A DNA stretch of 64,000 nt from Bacillota bacterium (GTDB lineage: Bacteria > Bacillota > Clostridia > DSM-8532), in NCBI GenBank assembly GCA_023443745.1, contig JAEZTB010000058.1:356625-420624 (forward strand), given 5' to 3'. A model generated the notes under the pieces. It searched no databases and had not been told where the DNA came from. It saw nothing but the letters and a program-made list of their open reading frames with translations. Position 1 is the stretch's first letter. Each line of letters starts with the position of its first letter. Below are positions 1 through 9,220 of the stretch, one piece after another. Position numbers and translations under genes: made by a program.

Positions 1-1
1 A

Positions 2-871
2 AAATGGGGTGCCTTTGACTCCTCGGCCATGATTGACAAAAAGACAGACACCTTCATAGAAGCGGCTGAGAACGGTTTGGTTTATAGGGTGAAGCTTAAC
101 ACCAACTTTAATAAAGAAGCCGGCACAATCGCCATATCCCCTCAAATAACCCGTTATCGCTACAAGGATTCAACGAATGTGGAACTGGGCATTGAAAACT
201 CAGCTGCCTTTTATAAGAACTATATGTACTTCTGCGATAATGGCGGGATCTTCCAGTGTCTTGATATCAATACCATGAAGCCTGTCTGGACTTATAACGT
301 GGGTGATGACACCGATTCTACTACTGTTATTGAAGAAACCTCTGAAGGCGTATTTTTATATACGGCCAATCAGGTTGACAAACGAAGCCAGATAAGCAAA
401 AAGCCCGAAAATGCCAATATCAGAAAATTTAATGCTCTTACAGGAGAGCTTATCTGGCAGCGGGATTACAGCTGTCTCTATAATTTTTATATCAACGGCG
501 GCTCCCTGGGCACACCCCTTTTAGGCAAGGACGACATCAGTGATCTTATTATCTTCCCCATTTGCTTCACTGGTTCCACAACAGACGGCAAGATGGTAGC
601 CCTAAATAAAAAAACAGGTGAGGAAGTCTGGTCTCGCAATTTACCAACCTATAGCTGGAGCTCCCCGGTTGGCATCAAGAGTTCTGATGGTAAAACCTAC
701 GGAATATTCTGTGATTACGGCAGAAACTTACACCTTTTTGATCCCAAAACAGGTAAGGATCTTGACACCATAAGCCTGGGCGGTAACATTGAATCTTCAC
801 CCGCTGTTTATAACGACATGATCGTTGTAGGGTCTTACGCCCAGAAAATATTCGGCATAAAAATCAAGTAA
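2..871 (+). CDS. PQQ-like beta-propeller protein, C-terminal part (5' end outside window)
   Basis: The reading frame is open from the first bases of the window, and the codons before the first Met still match the next gene (WGAFDSSA in both), so this is the 3' part of a longer gene. The visible 290 residues are PQQ/BamB-type beta-propeller repeats. Blade motifs such as LDINTMKPVW, FNALTGELIWQ, ALNKKTGEEVW and LFDPKTGKDLD recur every 40-50 residues and the chain ends SYAQKIFGIKIK. The following gene is a colinear paralogue. Such propellers bind ligands or act as scaffolds or quinoprotein enzymes. No catalytic assignment is possible here, and surface location is inferred from the paralogue's membrane anchor. 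Confidence 0.85.
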   Translation, partial: KWGAFDSSAMIDKKTDTFIEAAENGLVYRVKLNTNFNKEAGTIAISPQITRYRYKDSTNVELGIENSAAFYKNYMYFCDNGGIFQCLDINTMKPVWTYNVGDDTDSTTVIEETSEGVFLYTANQVDKRSQISKKPENANIRKFNALTGELIWQRDYSCLYNFYINGGSLGTPLLGKDDISDLIIFPICFTGSTTDGKMVALNKKTGEEVWSRNLPTYSWSSPVGIKSSDGKTYGIFCDYGRNLHLFDPKTGKDLDTISLGGNIESSPAVYNDMIVVGSYAQKIFGIKIK

Positions 872-931
872 TGCCGGGACATCAGGAACAAAGCATCTGC
901 CCCTTGTCCCTGGAACGTGGAGGAAACAAGT

Positions 932-2761
932 ATGGTTCGCAGAAGACGTAAAAGATTTAACAAGGTCAAGTTTATGACCGCTGTATTTTTAATATCACTA
1001 TTAGCCCTGGTCAGTCTCTTGGCCATTCAAGGCAAGCTGCCCTGGATTGATGGAGGATTGGGATGGATCACACAATCACCAAATCCCAGCAATACCGGAA
1101 CACCTTCGCCTACCCAAACAAAGGAGCCTGGTCAGACACAAGAGCCAACCCCAACCGCCAAACCTACACCTACTCCTGAGGTGACGGACCCCGAAAAGTT
1201 GGTGCTTGATGTTAAAAATCCTCCGTCCTTTGTCAGCAAAGAAAAAGTATCCGGTGGAACCTACAGGAAAAAATTCCAGGATGGCGGTACTATCACTTAT
1301 TCAGTAATACAGAATGATAAAGTGGTTGATTATAAACCCGAATATCCCCTTGCCTTCCCCTCCAATAAAGCCTATACGGATTTGGAAGGCGTTACAACCT
1401 TTAGAGGCAATCATTACAGGAGTTCGCCCTCCTATGGTACCCGTGAGGTGAAGGAAAAGAAGCTTGAGATCATCTGGGAGCAGGAAACAGGCGCTGTTGC
1501 GGCACAGAATAGCTTTTGGCCGGGGTCTGGCTGGACCGGGCAACCCCTTTTGGTGCATTGGCCCGAAGCCATAAGAAAAATGATGAACATAACGCCTGAA
1601 TTTAAGGATTCGGACCTGACAGAGGTCATCTATCCCATTTTGGATGGTAATATTTACTTTTTAGATCTTAAAACCGGAAAGGCTACGCGGCCAAAAATCA
1701 AGCTAGGTTTTTCCATTAAAGGGACAGGAACTGTCGATCCCCGCGGCTATCCGCTATTCTATACGGGTATGGGCCTTAAAACAAATGACACTGCCGGAAC
1801 ATCCACTTCCTTCAAATATCGTGCCTATAGCCTTATAGATCAGAAGGAGATCTTTAGTTTTCCGGGAAGTGATCCGTTGGCCCACAGGACCTGGGGAGCC
1901 TTTGACTCCTCAGCGGTTTTAAACAAGGAGACCGATACGCTTATAGAAGCAGGAGAGAATGGATTAATCTATAAAATAAAACTCAATTCCAAGCTTGATG
2001 AAGCTGCTTCTACCGTTTCCCTATCGCCAAAAATCACCAAGTATCGCTATAAGTCCTCTTATAGCAGCGATCAGGGCATTGAGAACTCTCCGGCCTATTA
2101 CCGAAACCTCATGTTCTTCGTTGATAACGGTGGCACCCTCCAGTGCCTGGACATCAACAAGATGGAGCCTGTCTGGATTTATAACATCCATGATGACACC
2201 GACAGCTCCATTGTAGTAGAAGAAACAGAAGATGGTGTTTTCCTCTATACAGCCAATGAGGTTGACAAGCGTTGTGCTAATGGCAAGGCCGCCAAGGCAC
2301 CTGCCAATATACGGAAATTCAACGCCTTAACCGGTGAGCTGATCTGGCAGAAGGATTATACCGCTTTCTACCGCTCCTATATTAACGGCGGCGTTATGGG
2401 AACGCCTTTAATCGGCAAGGATGACATCGCCGACAGAATCATCTACCCCATCTGCTTTACAGGTAGCTCCCTTGACGGCAAGCTGGTTGCTTTAGATAAA
2501 AAGACAGGTGAAGAAATCTGGGTCCGCGATCTGGAGCATTACAGCTGGAGCTCACCTGTGGACATCAAGAGCGAGGATGGGAAGACCTATGGCCTCTTCT
2601 GCGATTACGGAGGCTTCATGCACCTTTTTGATCCTATGACGGGCAAGGATTATGACAAGGTCTCCCTGGGCGGTAATATCGAGAGCTCACCGTCTGTTTA
2701 CGATGATATTGCAGTGGTAGGTTCCTATGCTAAGAAGATTTTCGGAGTGAGGATTAAGTAA
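932..2761 (+). CDS. Membrane-anchored PQQ-like beta-propeller protein
   Basis: The protein has 609 residues from the ATG at 932. That start follows GGAGG with 8-nt spacing and is preferred to the in-frame GTG at 917. It begins with a basic stretch and one hydrophobic helix (about residues 11-32), then a Pro/Thr-rich linker (about 45-85) and a beta-propeller to the C-terminus with recurring TGK/TGE-W blade motifs. This is the layout of a secreted or membrane-tethered extracellular binding protein. The last 280 residues are colinear with the partial gene 60 nt upstream, so the two are tandem duplicates. No lipobox, SLH or sortase motif is visible. Substrate and function are unknown. Confidence 0.85.
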   Translation: MVRRRRKRFNKVKFMTAVFLISLLALVSLLAIQGKLPWIDGGLGWITQSPNPSNTGTPSPTQTKEPGQTQEPTPTAKPTPTPEVTDPEKLVLDVKNPPSFVSKEKVSGGTYRKKFQDGGTITYSVIQNDKVVDYKPEYPLAFPSNKAYTDLEGVTTFRGNHYRSSPSYGTREVKEKKLEIIWEQETGAVAAQNSFWPGSGWTGQPLLVHWPEAIRKMMNITPEFKDSDLTEVIYPILDGNIYFLDLKTGKATRPKIKLGFSIKGTGTVDPRGYPLFYTGMGLKTNDTAGTSTSFKYRAYSLIDQKEIFSFPGSDPLAHRTWGAFDSSAVLNKETDTLIEAGENGLIYKIKLNSKLDEAASTVSLSPKITKYRYKSSYSSDQGIENSPAYYRNLMFFVDNGGTLQCLDINKMEPVWIYNIHDDTDSSIVVEETEDGVFLYTANEVDKRCANGKAAKAPANIRKFNALTGELIWQKDYTAFYRSYINGGVMGTPLIGKDDIADRIIYPICFTGSSLDGKLVALDKKTGEEIWVRDLEHYSWSSPVDIKSEDGKTYGLFCDYGGFMHLFDPMTGKDYDKVSLGGNIESSPSVYDDIAVVGSYAKKIFGVRIK

Positions 2762-2896
2762 CATCTACCACGCTCCTATCGGAAGTATTGTAGAAATAAC
2801 TTTCAGATATCTTAACATCTATGTTGAATTTGAAAAGTGATTTTAGTCACATTTTGACATTGTCTTTGAGGTGGAGCGGAAGAAGAGTGTAAAAAA

Positions 2897-2928
2897 AGGA
2901 GCCAGGAGAGCTATTCTCCCTGACTCCT
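2897..2928. terminator. Bidirectional intrinsic terminator
   Basis: An imperfect inverted repeat (AGGAGCCAGG...CCTGACTCCT) is flanked by A7 on the left and CTTTTT on the right. It lies between the convergent propeller and M14 peptidase genes and could end both transcripts. The U-run is strongest on the minus strand. Confidence 0.7.
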
Positions 2929-2936
2929 ATCTTTTT

Positions 2937-2976
2937 ATGGGTCGAAGCTTGTCGTGCGTTCCTAATGGAACTCACC
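2937..2976 (+). repeat. Dispersed hairpin repeat, copy A
   Basis: GGGTCGAAGCTTGTCGTGCG is followed by a hairpin (GTGCGTTCC-taat-GGAACTCAC). The 5' half resembles copies at 16763, 56974 and 58330. The 3' half (GGAAC.CACCTC..TTTA.CCC) resembles sequence at 12511 and 24498. It overlaps the stop codon of the M14 peptidase. Confidence 0.5.
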
Positions 2977-4048
2977 TCTTTAACCCCTCATCGGCTAAAA
3001 ACAATCCGATATACTTAGCTTTATTCCAGACCAAGGAATCAAACTTAGTGTCATCATGGGGTACATCGGTCTTGTTGGAGGGTGTGAGCTCGATACAAAA
3101 AGCAGGGCGCTTGAATTCCAGACGGAACCAGTTTTCATAACCTGCCCCATATACTGAGGGCTTCTCGGAAACAGGCATACGCTGATATTTGGTAAGAGCG
3201 CATAGTCTTTTTGTCATGGCTTCTACGCCGGGGATTTCATTGACTGTACCCTCATCAGCCCAATAAATGATGTTTCCTTTGGTATGAAAGGATGCCGCCA
3301 GAACAAATTCATGTTCCTGTGAGAGCTTCATCATGGCTTGAACCTCGGGCTCTGTGGCCGAGGCTGTGCCCTTGAAGTTTTCTGAGGCAGGCTTTCCTAT
3401 ATTATCATATTTTTCATCCCACAAAGCCGGATACTGGCGATTTAAGTCCACCCCATTGATATTGGCCTTCCACTCACGGTAGGTGGGCTTGACAAGCGTC
3501 ATAGCCTCAACAGCCTCTCGGGCTTCTACAGCTTTGAGCCCCTCATTGACTAGGGTGACTCCATCCGGGTTTACCATGGGTACGATATAGAGCGTGACCT
3601 TGTTTAAGAGATCCTTAACATTATACTTTCCGAATTTGCCAATTCCCGTATAAGCCTTGGCATATTCTTCGGCCATTTTCATGAGATATGAGCTTGTAAT
3701 ATACTCACGCGCATGATGGGTACCGCATAGAATTATCTTCTTTTCACCTTTCCCGAGCTTAACCAAAAGGAGATCCCGTCCCTCTACCGAGCTCCCTATA
3801 TTATCCAATGCCACAATATCGGAATATTTCTCCGCAAGCTTCTTTCCTTCTGCCATCATCTGATCATAAGTATAACGTTTATAGGGATCGACAATCCCGG
3901 TGATTGCTTTGGAGCAAGAGGCCGTTAGGCCAGTTGAAAGGGTGATTAAAAATAAGAGAGCCAAGCTTAAAGCAACTCCTCTGATATAAGCCATCCCTTT
4001 TCTCAACTTCACTATATGCCGAATAAGTAATGCAATAGAACGCCTCAT
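2972..4048 (-). CDS. M14 family zinc carboxypeptidase (gamma-D-glutamyl-diaminopimelate peptidase-like)
   Basis: The M14 metallopeptidase signature is complete: zinc ligands H112 and E115 in HHARE, the third ligand H255 in SFHTKGNIIYW, substrate-binding R204 in GVDLNRQYP, and catalytic Glu E320 in AFCIELTPS. A hydrophobic segment at about residues 20-46 is a signal peptide or anchor, so the enzyme should act outside the membrane. In Firmicutes this M14 branch usually cleaves peptidoglycan stem peptides or is sporulation-associated. The exact substrate is inferred. The ATG at 4048 overlaps the purL stop as ATGA, which indicates translational coupling. The internal Met at residue 19, just before the hydrophobic segment, is an alternative start. 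Confidence 0.9.
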   Translation of the reverse strand: MRRSIALLIRHIVKLRKGMAYIRGVALSLALLFLITLSTGLTASCSKAITGIVDPYKRYTYDQMMAEGKKLAEKYSDIVALDNIGSSVEGRDLLLVKLGKGEKKIILCGTHHAREYITSSYLMKMAEEYAKAYTGIGKFGKYNVKDLLNKVTLYIVPMVNPDGVTLVNEGLKAVEAREAVEAMTLVKPTYREWKANINGVDLNRQYPALWDEKYDNIGKPASENFKGTASATEPEVQAMMKLSQEHEFVLAASFHTKGNIIYWADEGTVNEIPGVEAMTKRLCALTKYQRMPVSEKPSVYGAGYENWFRLEFKRPAFCIELTPSNKTDVPHDDTKFDSLVWNKAKYIGLFLADEGLKR

Positions 4049-7000
4049 AGGAAGTATTCCACACCTGCCTCAAATATTTTTTGATCCTTGTCTCCCGGAA
4101 CATTCATAAAGGTATGGGAAGTAAAACGCTCATCATGGCCCATTTTCCCAAAAATTCTGCCGTCCTTGCTTGTAATCCCTTCAATGGCCATAACAGAGCC
4201 ATTGGGATTATACCGTATATCCATAGTGGGATTGCCGTCAAGGTCCACATATTGGGTGGCAATCTGGCCGTTCCTCTCCAGTTCCGCAAGCACAGAGGCG
4301 CTTGCAGCAAACCTTCCTTCCCCATGGGAGATTGCGATGGTATGAACCTCCCCGACCCGGGCTTTGGACAGCCATGGGGAGAGGTTGGAAGCAACACGGG
4401 TCTGGATTAATGCGGATGCATGTCTTCCCAATGTATTGAAAGTGAGAGTCGGACAAGATTCATCCAGCGGCCTTATCTCGCCATAGGGAAGAAGCCCCAG
4501 CTTGACAAGAGCCTGGAAACCGTTGCATATACCCAGAATAAGACCATCCCGCTTATTGAGCAAGTCCATTAAGGCATCGGACAGATACGGATTTCTGAAA
4601 ACAGTGGCAATGAATTTGCCCGAGCCCTCAGGCTCGTCACCGGCACTGAAGCCTCCAGGCAGCATGATGATTTGACTTTCGTCAATACGTTTTTTCATCT
4701 CCTGAATGGACTCATCAATTTCCCTGGCTGAAAGATTCTTTAGGACCAGAACCTCAGCTATGGCACCGGCTCCTTCAAATTTTCGTTTAACATCATACTC
4801 ACAGTTTGTGCCTGGGAAAACGGGTATGAATACCCGTGGACGTGCAACCTGTGCTTTTCTTCTGACCGGGCCTTGTGTAAGAAAACTCACGGATTTTATT
4901 TTTTCTGTATTGCCATCGGTTTGAGTGGGGAAAATCTTTTCCAGAGTTCCCTGCCATGCAGAGGATAAGTCACTCAATGAAATCTCAGAACCATTAGTCT
5001 GGATCACAGGTTCTGCAATTGTCTCTCCTACCAGGGTGTAATCAAGACCGGCAAATAATTCCGCTTCATTAGTTTCCTTTTCAATTTCCACGAGAATGGC
5101 GCCATAATCAAGGCCAAAGAGACGATCAAAGCCTAGATTTGATGCCTTAACCCCTATACTGTTTCCGAATGCCATTTTACAGATAGCCTCGGCAAGACCC
5201 CCTACCTTTAAAGAAGAGGCCGCCAGGATCTTATTCTGCCGGATACAGCGGGTGAGCGTAGCAAAGGTAGTCTTTAAGCTATCAAAATCAGGAAGCAGCA
5301 AATTATCTTTTTTGACAGAAAGAAGAACCAATTTGCTTCCAATTTTTTTAAGCTCGGGTGAAACAAGCTGTGTGACTTCAACAGGCGCTAATGCAAAGGA
5401 AACCAACGTGGGAGGTACGTTAATATCCTTAAAGGTACCTGACATGCTGTCCTTCCCCCCGATTGCAGCAACGCCGAGCATATACTGGGTATAGAAGGCT
5501 CCTAAAAGAGCTTCGAGGGGCTTGCCCCATTTTTGAGCGTCCCTACCGAGTTTTTCAAAGTACTCCTGAAGCGTCAGCCGGGCATTTTGGTAGTCTCCCC
5601 CCATAGCCACCAGCCGGGCAAGGGATTCAACAATGGCATAAACCGCTCCATGGAAAGGGCTCCATTTGGATATATCAGGGTTGAACCCAAAGGTCATCAC
5701 AGTTCCAGTAGTGGTATCTCCACTTTCAACAGGAAGCTTGGCAGCCATGCCTTCCGTGGGTGTTAATTGGTGCTTTCCGCCAAAAGGCATGTGAACCGTT
5801 CCGCCGCCGATGGTGCTGTCGAAACGCTCAACCAACCCCTTCTGGCTGCAGACATTCAATCTTTCAAGGTTCTTCAGCCATGCCTTTCGTGGCTCGCCTT
5901 GAAGGGCTTCCAATTCAGGTGATAGCTTTAATAGGGTATTCTCAGATAGCTTTGCACCGTTAACCATTATTGAGATGCTTTGCTTAATCCCATTGGTATT
6001 TAAAAAATCACGGCTTAAATCCACAATATTTTTACCGCGCCAGCTCATGCGCAAACGTCCGGTATCGGTAACAACAGCCACCTTGGTGGCCTCAAGGTTC
6101 TCTTGACGGGCTTCCTTTATAAAAAACTCTACATTTTCGGGGGAAACAACCACAGCCATCCGTTCCTGGGATTCTGAAATGGCAAGCTCTGTGCCGTCAA
6201 GGCCTTCATATTTTTTGGGAACTGCATCGAGATTGATATCCAGTCCATCGGCCAGTTCCCCGATGGCCACTGCAACACCACCCGCTCCAAAGTCATTGCA
6301 TCTTTTTATCATTCGGGTAACAGAGGCTTTTCTGAAGAGACGTTGGATCTTCCGTTCTGTAGGCGCATTACCCTTTTGCACCTCTGCACCGCAACTAGTG
6401 AGAGATTCCTCGGTGTGCTCCTTGGAGGAGCCTGTAGCACCGCCGCATCCGTCACGTCCTGTCCGACCCCCGAGAAGAATAATGATATCCCCAGCTTCGG
6501 GAGTTTTTCTTACTACATTTAGGCGGGGTGCTGCTCCTACAACCGCTCCGATCTCCATTCGTTTTGCAACATAATCCGGATGGTAGATTTCAGCAACCAT
6601 ACCTGTTGACAGGCCTATTTGATTGCCATAAGAGCTATACCCGTGGGCTGCCGTTGTGGTAATGACCCTTTGGGGCAGCTTGCCGGGCAGGGTTTCTGCA
6701 AGCGGTGTGCGAGGATCAGCAGATCCAGTTACGCGCATAGCCTGATAAACATAGGAACGGCCCGATAAAGGATCGCGGATGGCACCTCCCAGACAGGTTG
6801 CAGCGCCGCCGAAGGGCTCAATCTCCGTAGGGTGATTATGGGTTTCGTTTTTGAACATGACGAGCCATTCCTCATATCTCCCCTCCACCATAGCGTTGAT
6901 AACAATGCTGCAGGCATTGATCTCGTCAGATTCATCCAAATTATCAAGATCCCCGGTAGATTTAAGATATTTCATAGCCAGGGTGGCGATATCCATTAGG

Positions 7001-7815
7001 GAAATATCCTTATCACGTTCCCCATATACTTTTTTTCTCGTTTCCAGGTAAAAAGAGTAAGCTTCCTTAACCTTTTGCGCCACGGGGTTTGAGTCAAAAT
7101 CCACTTCATCGATCTGTGTAAGGAAGGTAGTATGCCTGCAATGATCCGACCAATAGGTATCGATCATGCGAAGCTCAGTGATGGTAGGATCACGGTTCTC
7201 CAAATCCTTGAAATAGTCCTGGCAGAAGGCCAGATCCTCCAGTGACATAGCAAATCCCATGTCTTCCATAAGTACCTTCAGCTTTTCCAGCGCCATTTCG
7301 GTAAAGCCTTCAATTTTAACCACGTCCTGTGGAACAGGATAAGCTTCACTTAGTGTTAAGGGCTTTTTAGGAGAGGCCTGACGTGTTTCAACAGGATTGA
7401 TAACGTATTTGAGAATTCTCTGGTAATCTTCTTCTGAAAGGTCACCTGACAGTACAAGGACTCTTGCAACCCTGACATCGGGTCTTTCCCCTCGGGTAAT
7501 CAATTGAATGCATTGAGCTGCAGAATCTGCGCGCTGGTCATATTGGCCCGGCAGATATTCAATGGCAATAAGACGTTCGTTTTCATGCATTTGAAGCTCT
7601 TCGTCACAGACATCATCAACCGGTGGTTCGGAGAAAACCATGATCTTGGCTTTTTCATAATCGCTGTCGGTTATCCCCTCGACATCATAGCGCTGAAGAA
7701 TTCGAACTTTTTTTAGTCCTCCTATAAGGAGATTTTCTTTAATCTCTGAATATAGCTTATCAGCTTCTACATCATATCCCGGCTTTTTTTCCACAAATAC
7801 TCTTCTTACGGCCAT
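4045..7815 (-). CDS. purL: Phosphoribosylformylglycinamidine synthase, single-chain
   Basis: This ATP- and glutamine-dependent enzyme converts FGAR to FGAM in de novo purine synthesis. It is a single chain of 1256 residues with an N-terminal synthetase part (FKNETHNHPTEIEPFGGAATCLGG) and a C-terminal class I glutaminase (FPGTNCEYD, LPGGFSAGDE, catalytic Cys1097 in GICNGFQ). This corresponds to the long clostridial/proteobacterial form rather than the split PurS/PurQ/PurL of Bacillus. The ATG at 7815 follows GGAG with 7-nt spacing and is preferred to an in-frame TTG at 7821. The M14 peptidase is coupled downstream. No purine riboswitch was recognised upstream. Confidence 0.97.
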   Translation of the reverse strand: MAVRRVFVEKKPGYDVEADKLYSEIKENLLIGGLKKVRILQRYDVEGITDSDYEKAKIMVFSEPPVDDVCDEELQMHENERLIAIEYLPGQYDQRADSAAQCIQLITRGERPDVRVARVLVLSGDLSEEDYQRILKYVINPVETRQASPKKPLTLSEAYPVPQDVVKIEGFTEMALEKLKVLMEDMGFAMSLEDLAFCQDYFKDLENRDPTITELRMIDTYWSDHCRHTTFLTQIDEVDFDSNPVAQKVKEAYSFYLETRKKVYGERDKDISLMDIATLAMKYLKSTGDLDNLDESDEINACSIVINAMVEGRYEEWLVMFKNETHNHPTEIEPFGGAATCLGGAIRDPLSGRSYVYQAMRVTGSADPRTPLAETLPGKLPQRVITTTAAHGYSSYGNQIGLSTGMVAEIYHPDYVAKRMEIGAVVGAAPRLNVVRKTPEAGDIIILLGGRTGRDGCGGATGSSKEHTEESLTSCGAEVQKGNAPTERKIQRLFRKASVTRMIKRCNDFGAGGVAVAIGELADGLDINLDAVPKKYEGLDGTELAISESQERMAVVVSPENVEFFIKEARQENLEATKVAVVTDTGRLRMSWRGKNIVDLSRDFLNTNGIKQSISIMVNGAKLSENTLLKLSPELEALQGEPRKAWLKNLERLNVCSQKGLVERFDSTIGGGTVHMPFGGKHQLTPTEGMAAKLPVESGDTTTGTVMTFGFNPDISKWSPFHGAVYAIVESLARLVAMGGDYQNARLTLQEYFEKLGRDAQKWGKPLEALLGAFYTQYMLGVAAIGGKDSMSGTFKDINVPPTLVSFALAPVEVTQLVSPELKKIGSKLVLLSVKKDNLLLPDFDSLKTTFATLTRCIRQNKILAASSLKVGGLAEAICKMAFGNSIGVKASNLGFDRLFGLDYGAILVEIEKETNEAELFAGLDYTLVGETIAEPVIQTNGSEISLSDLSSAWQGTLEKIFPTQTDGNTEKIKSVSFLTQGPVRRKAQVARPRVFIPVFPGTNCEYDVKRKFEGAGAIAEVLVLKNLSAREIDESIQEMKKRIDESQIIMLPGGFSAGDEPEGSGKFIATVFRNPYLSDALMDLLNKRDGLILGICNGFQALVKLGLLPYGEIRPLDESCPTLTFNTLGRHASALIQTRVASNLSPWLSKARVGEVHTIAISHGEGRFAASASVLAELERNGQIATQYVDLDGNPTMDIRYNPNGSVMAIEGITSKDGRIFGKMGHDERFTSHTFMNVPGDKDQKIFEAGVEYFL

Positions 7816-7863
7816 CGTCAAGCTCCATTTCTTAAAAATTGTTGAAAAAAGTAATATACCCTC

Positions 7864-7869
7864 ATTATA
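7864..7869 (-). promoter_or_regulatory. Putative purL -10 element
   Basis: TATAAT on the minus strand lies about 40 nt upstream of the purL start. No convincing -35 hexamer is seen at 17 nt, only a T-rich stretch. Confidence 0.45.
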
Positions 7870-7947
7870 AAGGATTATGACTTTAAAAAAAAGCTTTAAA
7901 CTGCCAAGAGATGGGCTTTACATAAATGGGTGGTTGTGACAATTTAC

Positions 7948-8027
7948 AGGGTATCCGCCACTTGATACCCTAGATTTAGTAATTGCAGAAAAAGTCATTG
8001 TACGACTTTCTGGAAAGCAATCATAAT
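7948..8027 (+). promoter_or_regulatory. Putative promoter of the P-loop ATPase gene with upstream inverted repeat
   Basis: TTGTAC (7998-8003), an 18-nt spacer and CATAAT (8022-8027) form a weak sigma-A-like promoter. Upstream, AGGGTATC (7948-7955) and GATACCCT (7964-7971) form a perfect 8-bp inverted repeat with an 8-nt spacer and no T-run, which looks more like a protein-binding site than a terminator. A GAGCTC/GAGCTC hairpin follows just before the ribosome-binding site. The rest of the 290-nt gap to purL holds nothing else I can name. Confidence 0.4.
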
Positions 8028-8107
8028 GTGTGAAAATTTGGAGTAAACTATAAGGCGTGTATTTTGGTTTAGAGCTCCTGTTTAAGAGCTCTGAAAGGAT
8101 TGATCTG

Positions 8108-9220
8108 ATGCCTGAGGGGAATATTAGACACATGTATCCGGGAGGCAATACACCCGGCGGCTTCTTTAGCTATTATAGATACATTATCGACAGCACAAAA
8201 GCCAGAAAAATCTTTGTATTAAAAGGTGGTCCCGGCACCGGCAAGAGCACCCTGATGCGAAGGGTCGGTCTGGAGCTTGCCAAACAAGGTTTTAATATAG
8301 AGTTCATGCATTGCTCCAGTGATAACAACAGCTTGGACGGCGTGGTCATCCCTGAGCTTATGGTGGCCATGCTTGACGGAACCTCTCCTCATGTAGTCGA
8401 TCCCGTATACCCGGGAGCAGTCGATGAGATCATCAATCTGGGACAGTTTTGGCGAGAAGAGGGATTCTCTGAATCAAGAGAGGATATCATGATCCTCAAT
8501 AAAAAAATCAAGGTCTGCTACGCAAGAGCATACCGCTATTTACGTGCAGCTGCTTCCCTTAAGGAGGATACCGAAACTATTTTTGAAGAAGCTCTGGACA
8601 AAGGCCGCGAAGCTCTTTTCATCCATGATCTTAAAGAGATGCTGTTTGATAAGGGAATCCCATCCAAAATACGCGGAATGCAGCGGTGCCTGTTTGCAAG
8701 CGCAATTACACCTCGTGGCTTCTCTGACTACCTTGACAGCATTTGTGCAGCTGGAAAAATCATTAGACTCAGTGCTCCGGCAGGAGGCACTACCCACCGT
8801 ATTTTAGATGCTCTGAAAAATGAAGCTCTCATAAGGGGTTTCAACTGCGAGACCTATTTTTGCCCTATGTCTCCCTTAAATATTGAGCATATGGTCATTC
8901 CCGAGCTCAAGGTCTCTGTGCTGACTGCAAATGAATATCATGATATCAGCGACATAAACAATGAAAATTGTACGACCTATTTGATCAATGATTTTTATGA
9001 TAAGGCTGTACTTGAAGATCACGGTAAACAGCTTGGCTTCAATCGGCTCTATACCGAAGCCCTGCTTCAGAGAGCCATAGAATGCATAGCCGATGCGAAG
9101 GCTTTTCATGACGATCTTGAAAAGCACTATATTAAAAACATGGATTTTGAAGGTTTGACTCAATTCCGGGATAGCCTTCTTGAACGTATTATAGCTTATG
9201 CAGGTACCCTGTCGACTTAG
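8108..9220 (+). CDS. Duplicated P-loop ATPase of unknown function (PRK06851-like)
   Basis: The ATG at 8108 follows AAGGA with good spacing, giving 370 residues. The first half carries a clear Walker A (GGPGTGKS, residues 40-47). The second half repeats the same architecture: a beta-strand followed by SAPAGGTTHR, where the GKS is lost, and a second copy of the FN.E...C...N....VVIPEL segment found after the first P-loop. The protein is therefore an internal tandem duplication with one active and one degenerate nucleotide site. Proteins of this type are common and uncharacterised in Firmicutes. Its stop codon overlaps the agrC stop on the other strand, so the two transcripts converge. Confidence 0.8.
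   Translation: MPEGNIRHMYPGGNTPGGFFSYYRYIIDSTKARKIFVLKGGPGTGKSTLMRRVGLELAKQGFNIEFMHCSSDNNSLDGVVIPELMVAMLDGTSPHVVDPVYPGAVDEIINLGQFWREEGFSESREDIMILNKKIKVCYARAYRYLRAAASLKEDTETIFEEALDKGREALFIHDLKEMLFDKGIPSKIRGMQRCLFASAITPRGFSDYLDSICAAGKIIRLSAPAGGTTHRILDALKNEALIRGFNCETYFCPMSPLNIEHMVIPELKVSVLTANEYHDISDINNENCTTYLINDFYDKAVLEDHGKQLGFNRLYTEALLQRAIECIADAKAFHDDLEKHYIKNMDFEGLTQFRDSLLERIIAYAGTLST

Noticed and set aside
4081..7716. Several 60-130 codon ORFs antisense to or in alternate frames of purL
   Set aside because: They follow the codon pattern of purL, lack ribosome-binding sites and domain features, and purL is intact over the whole stretch.
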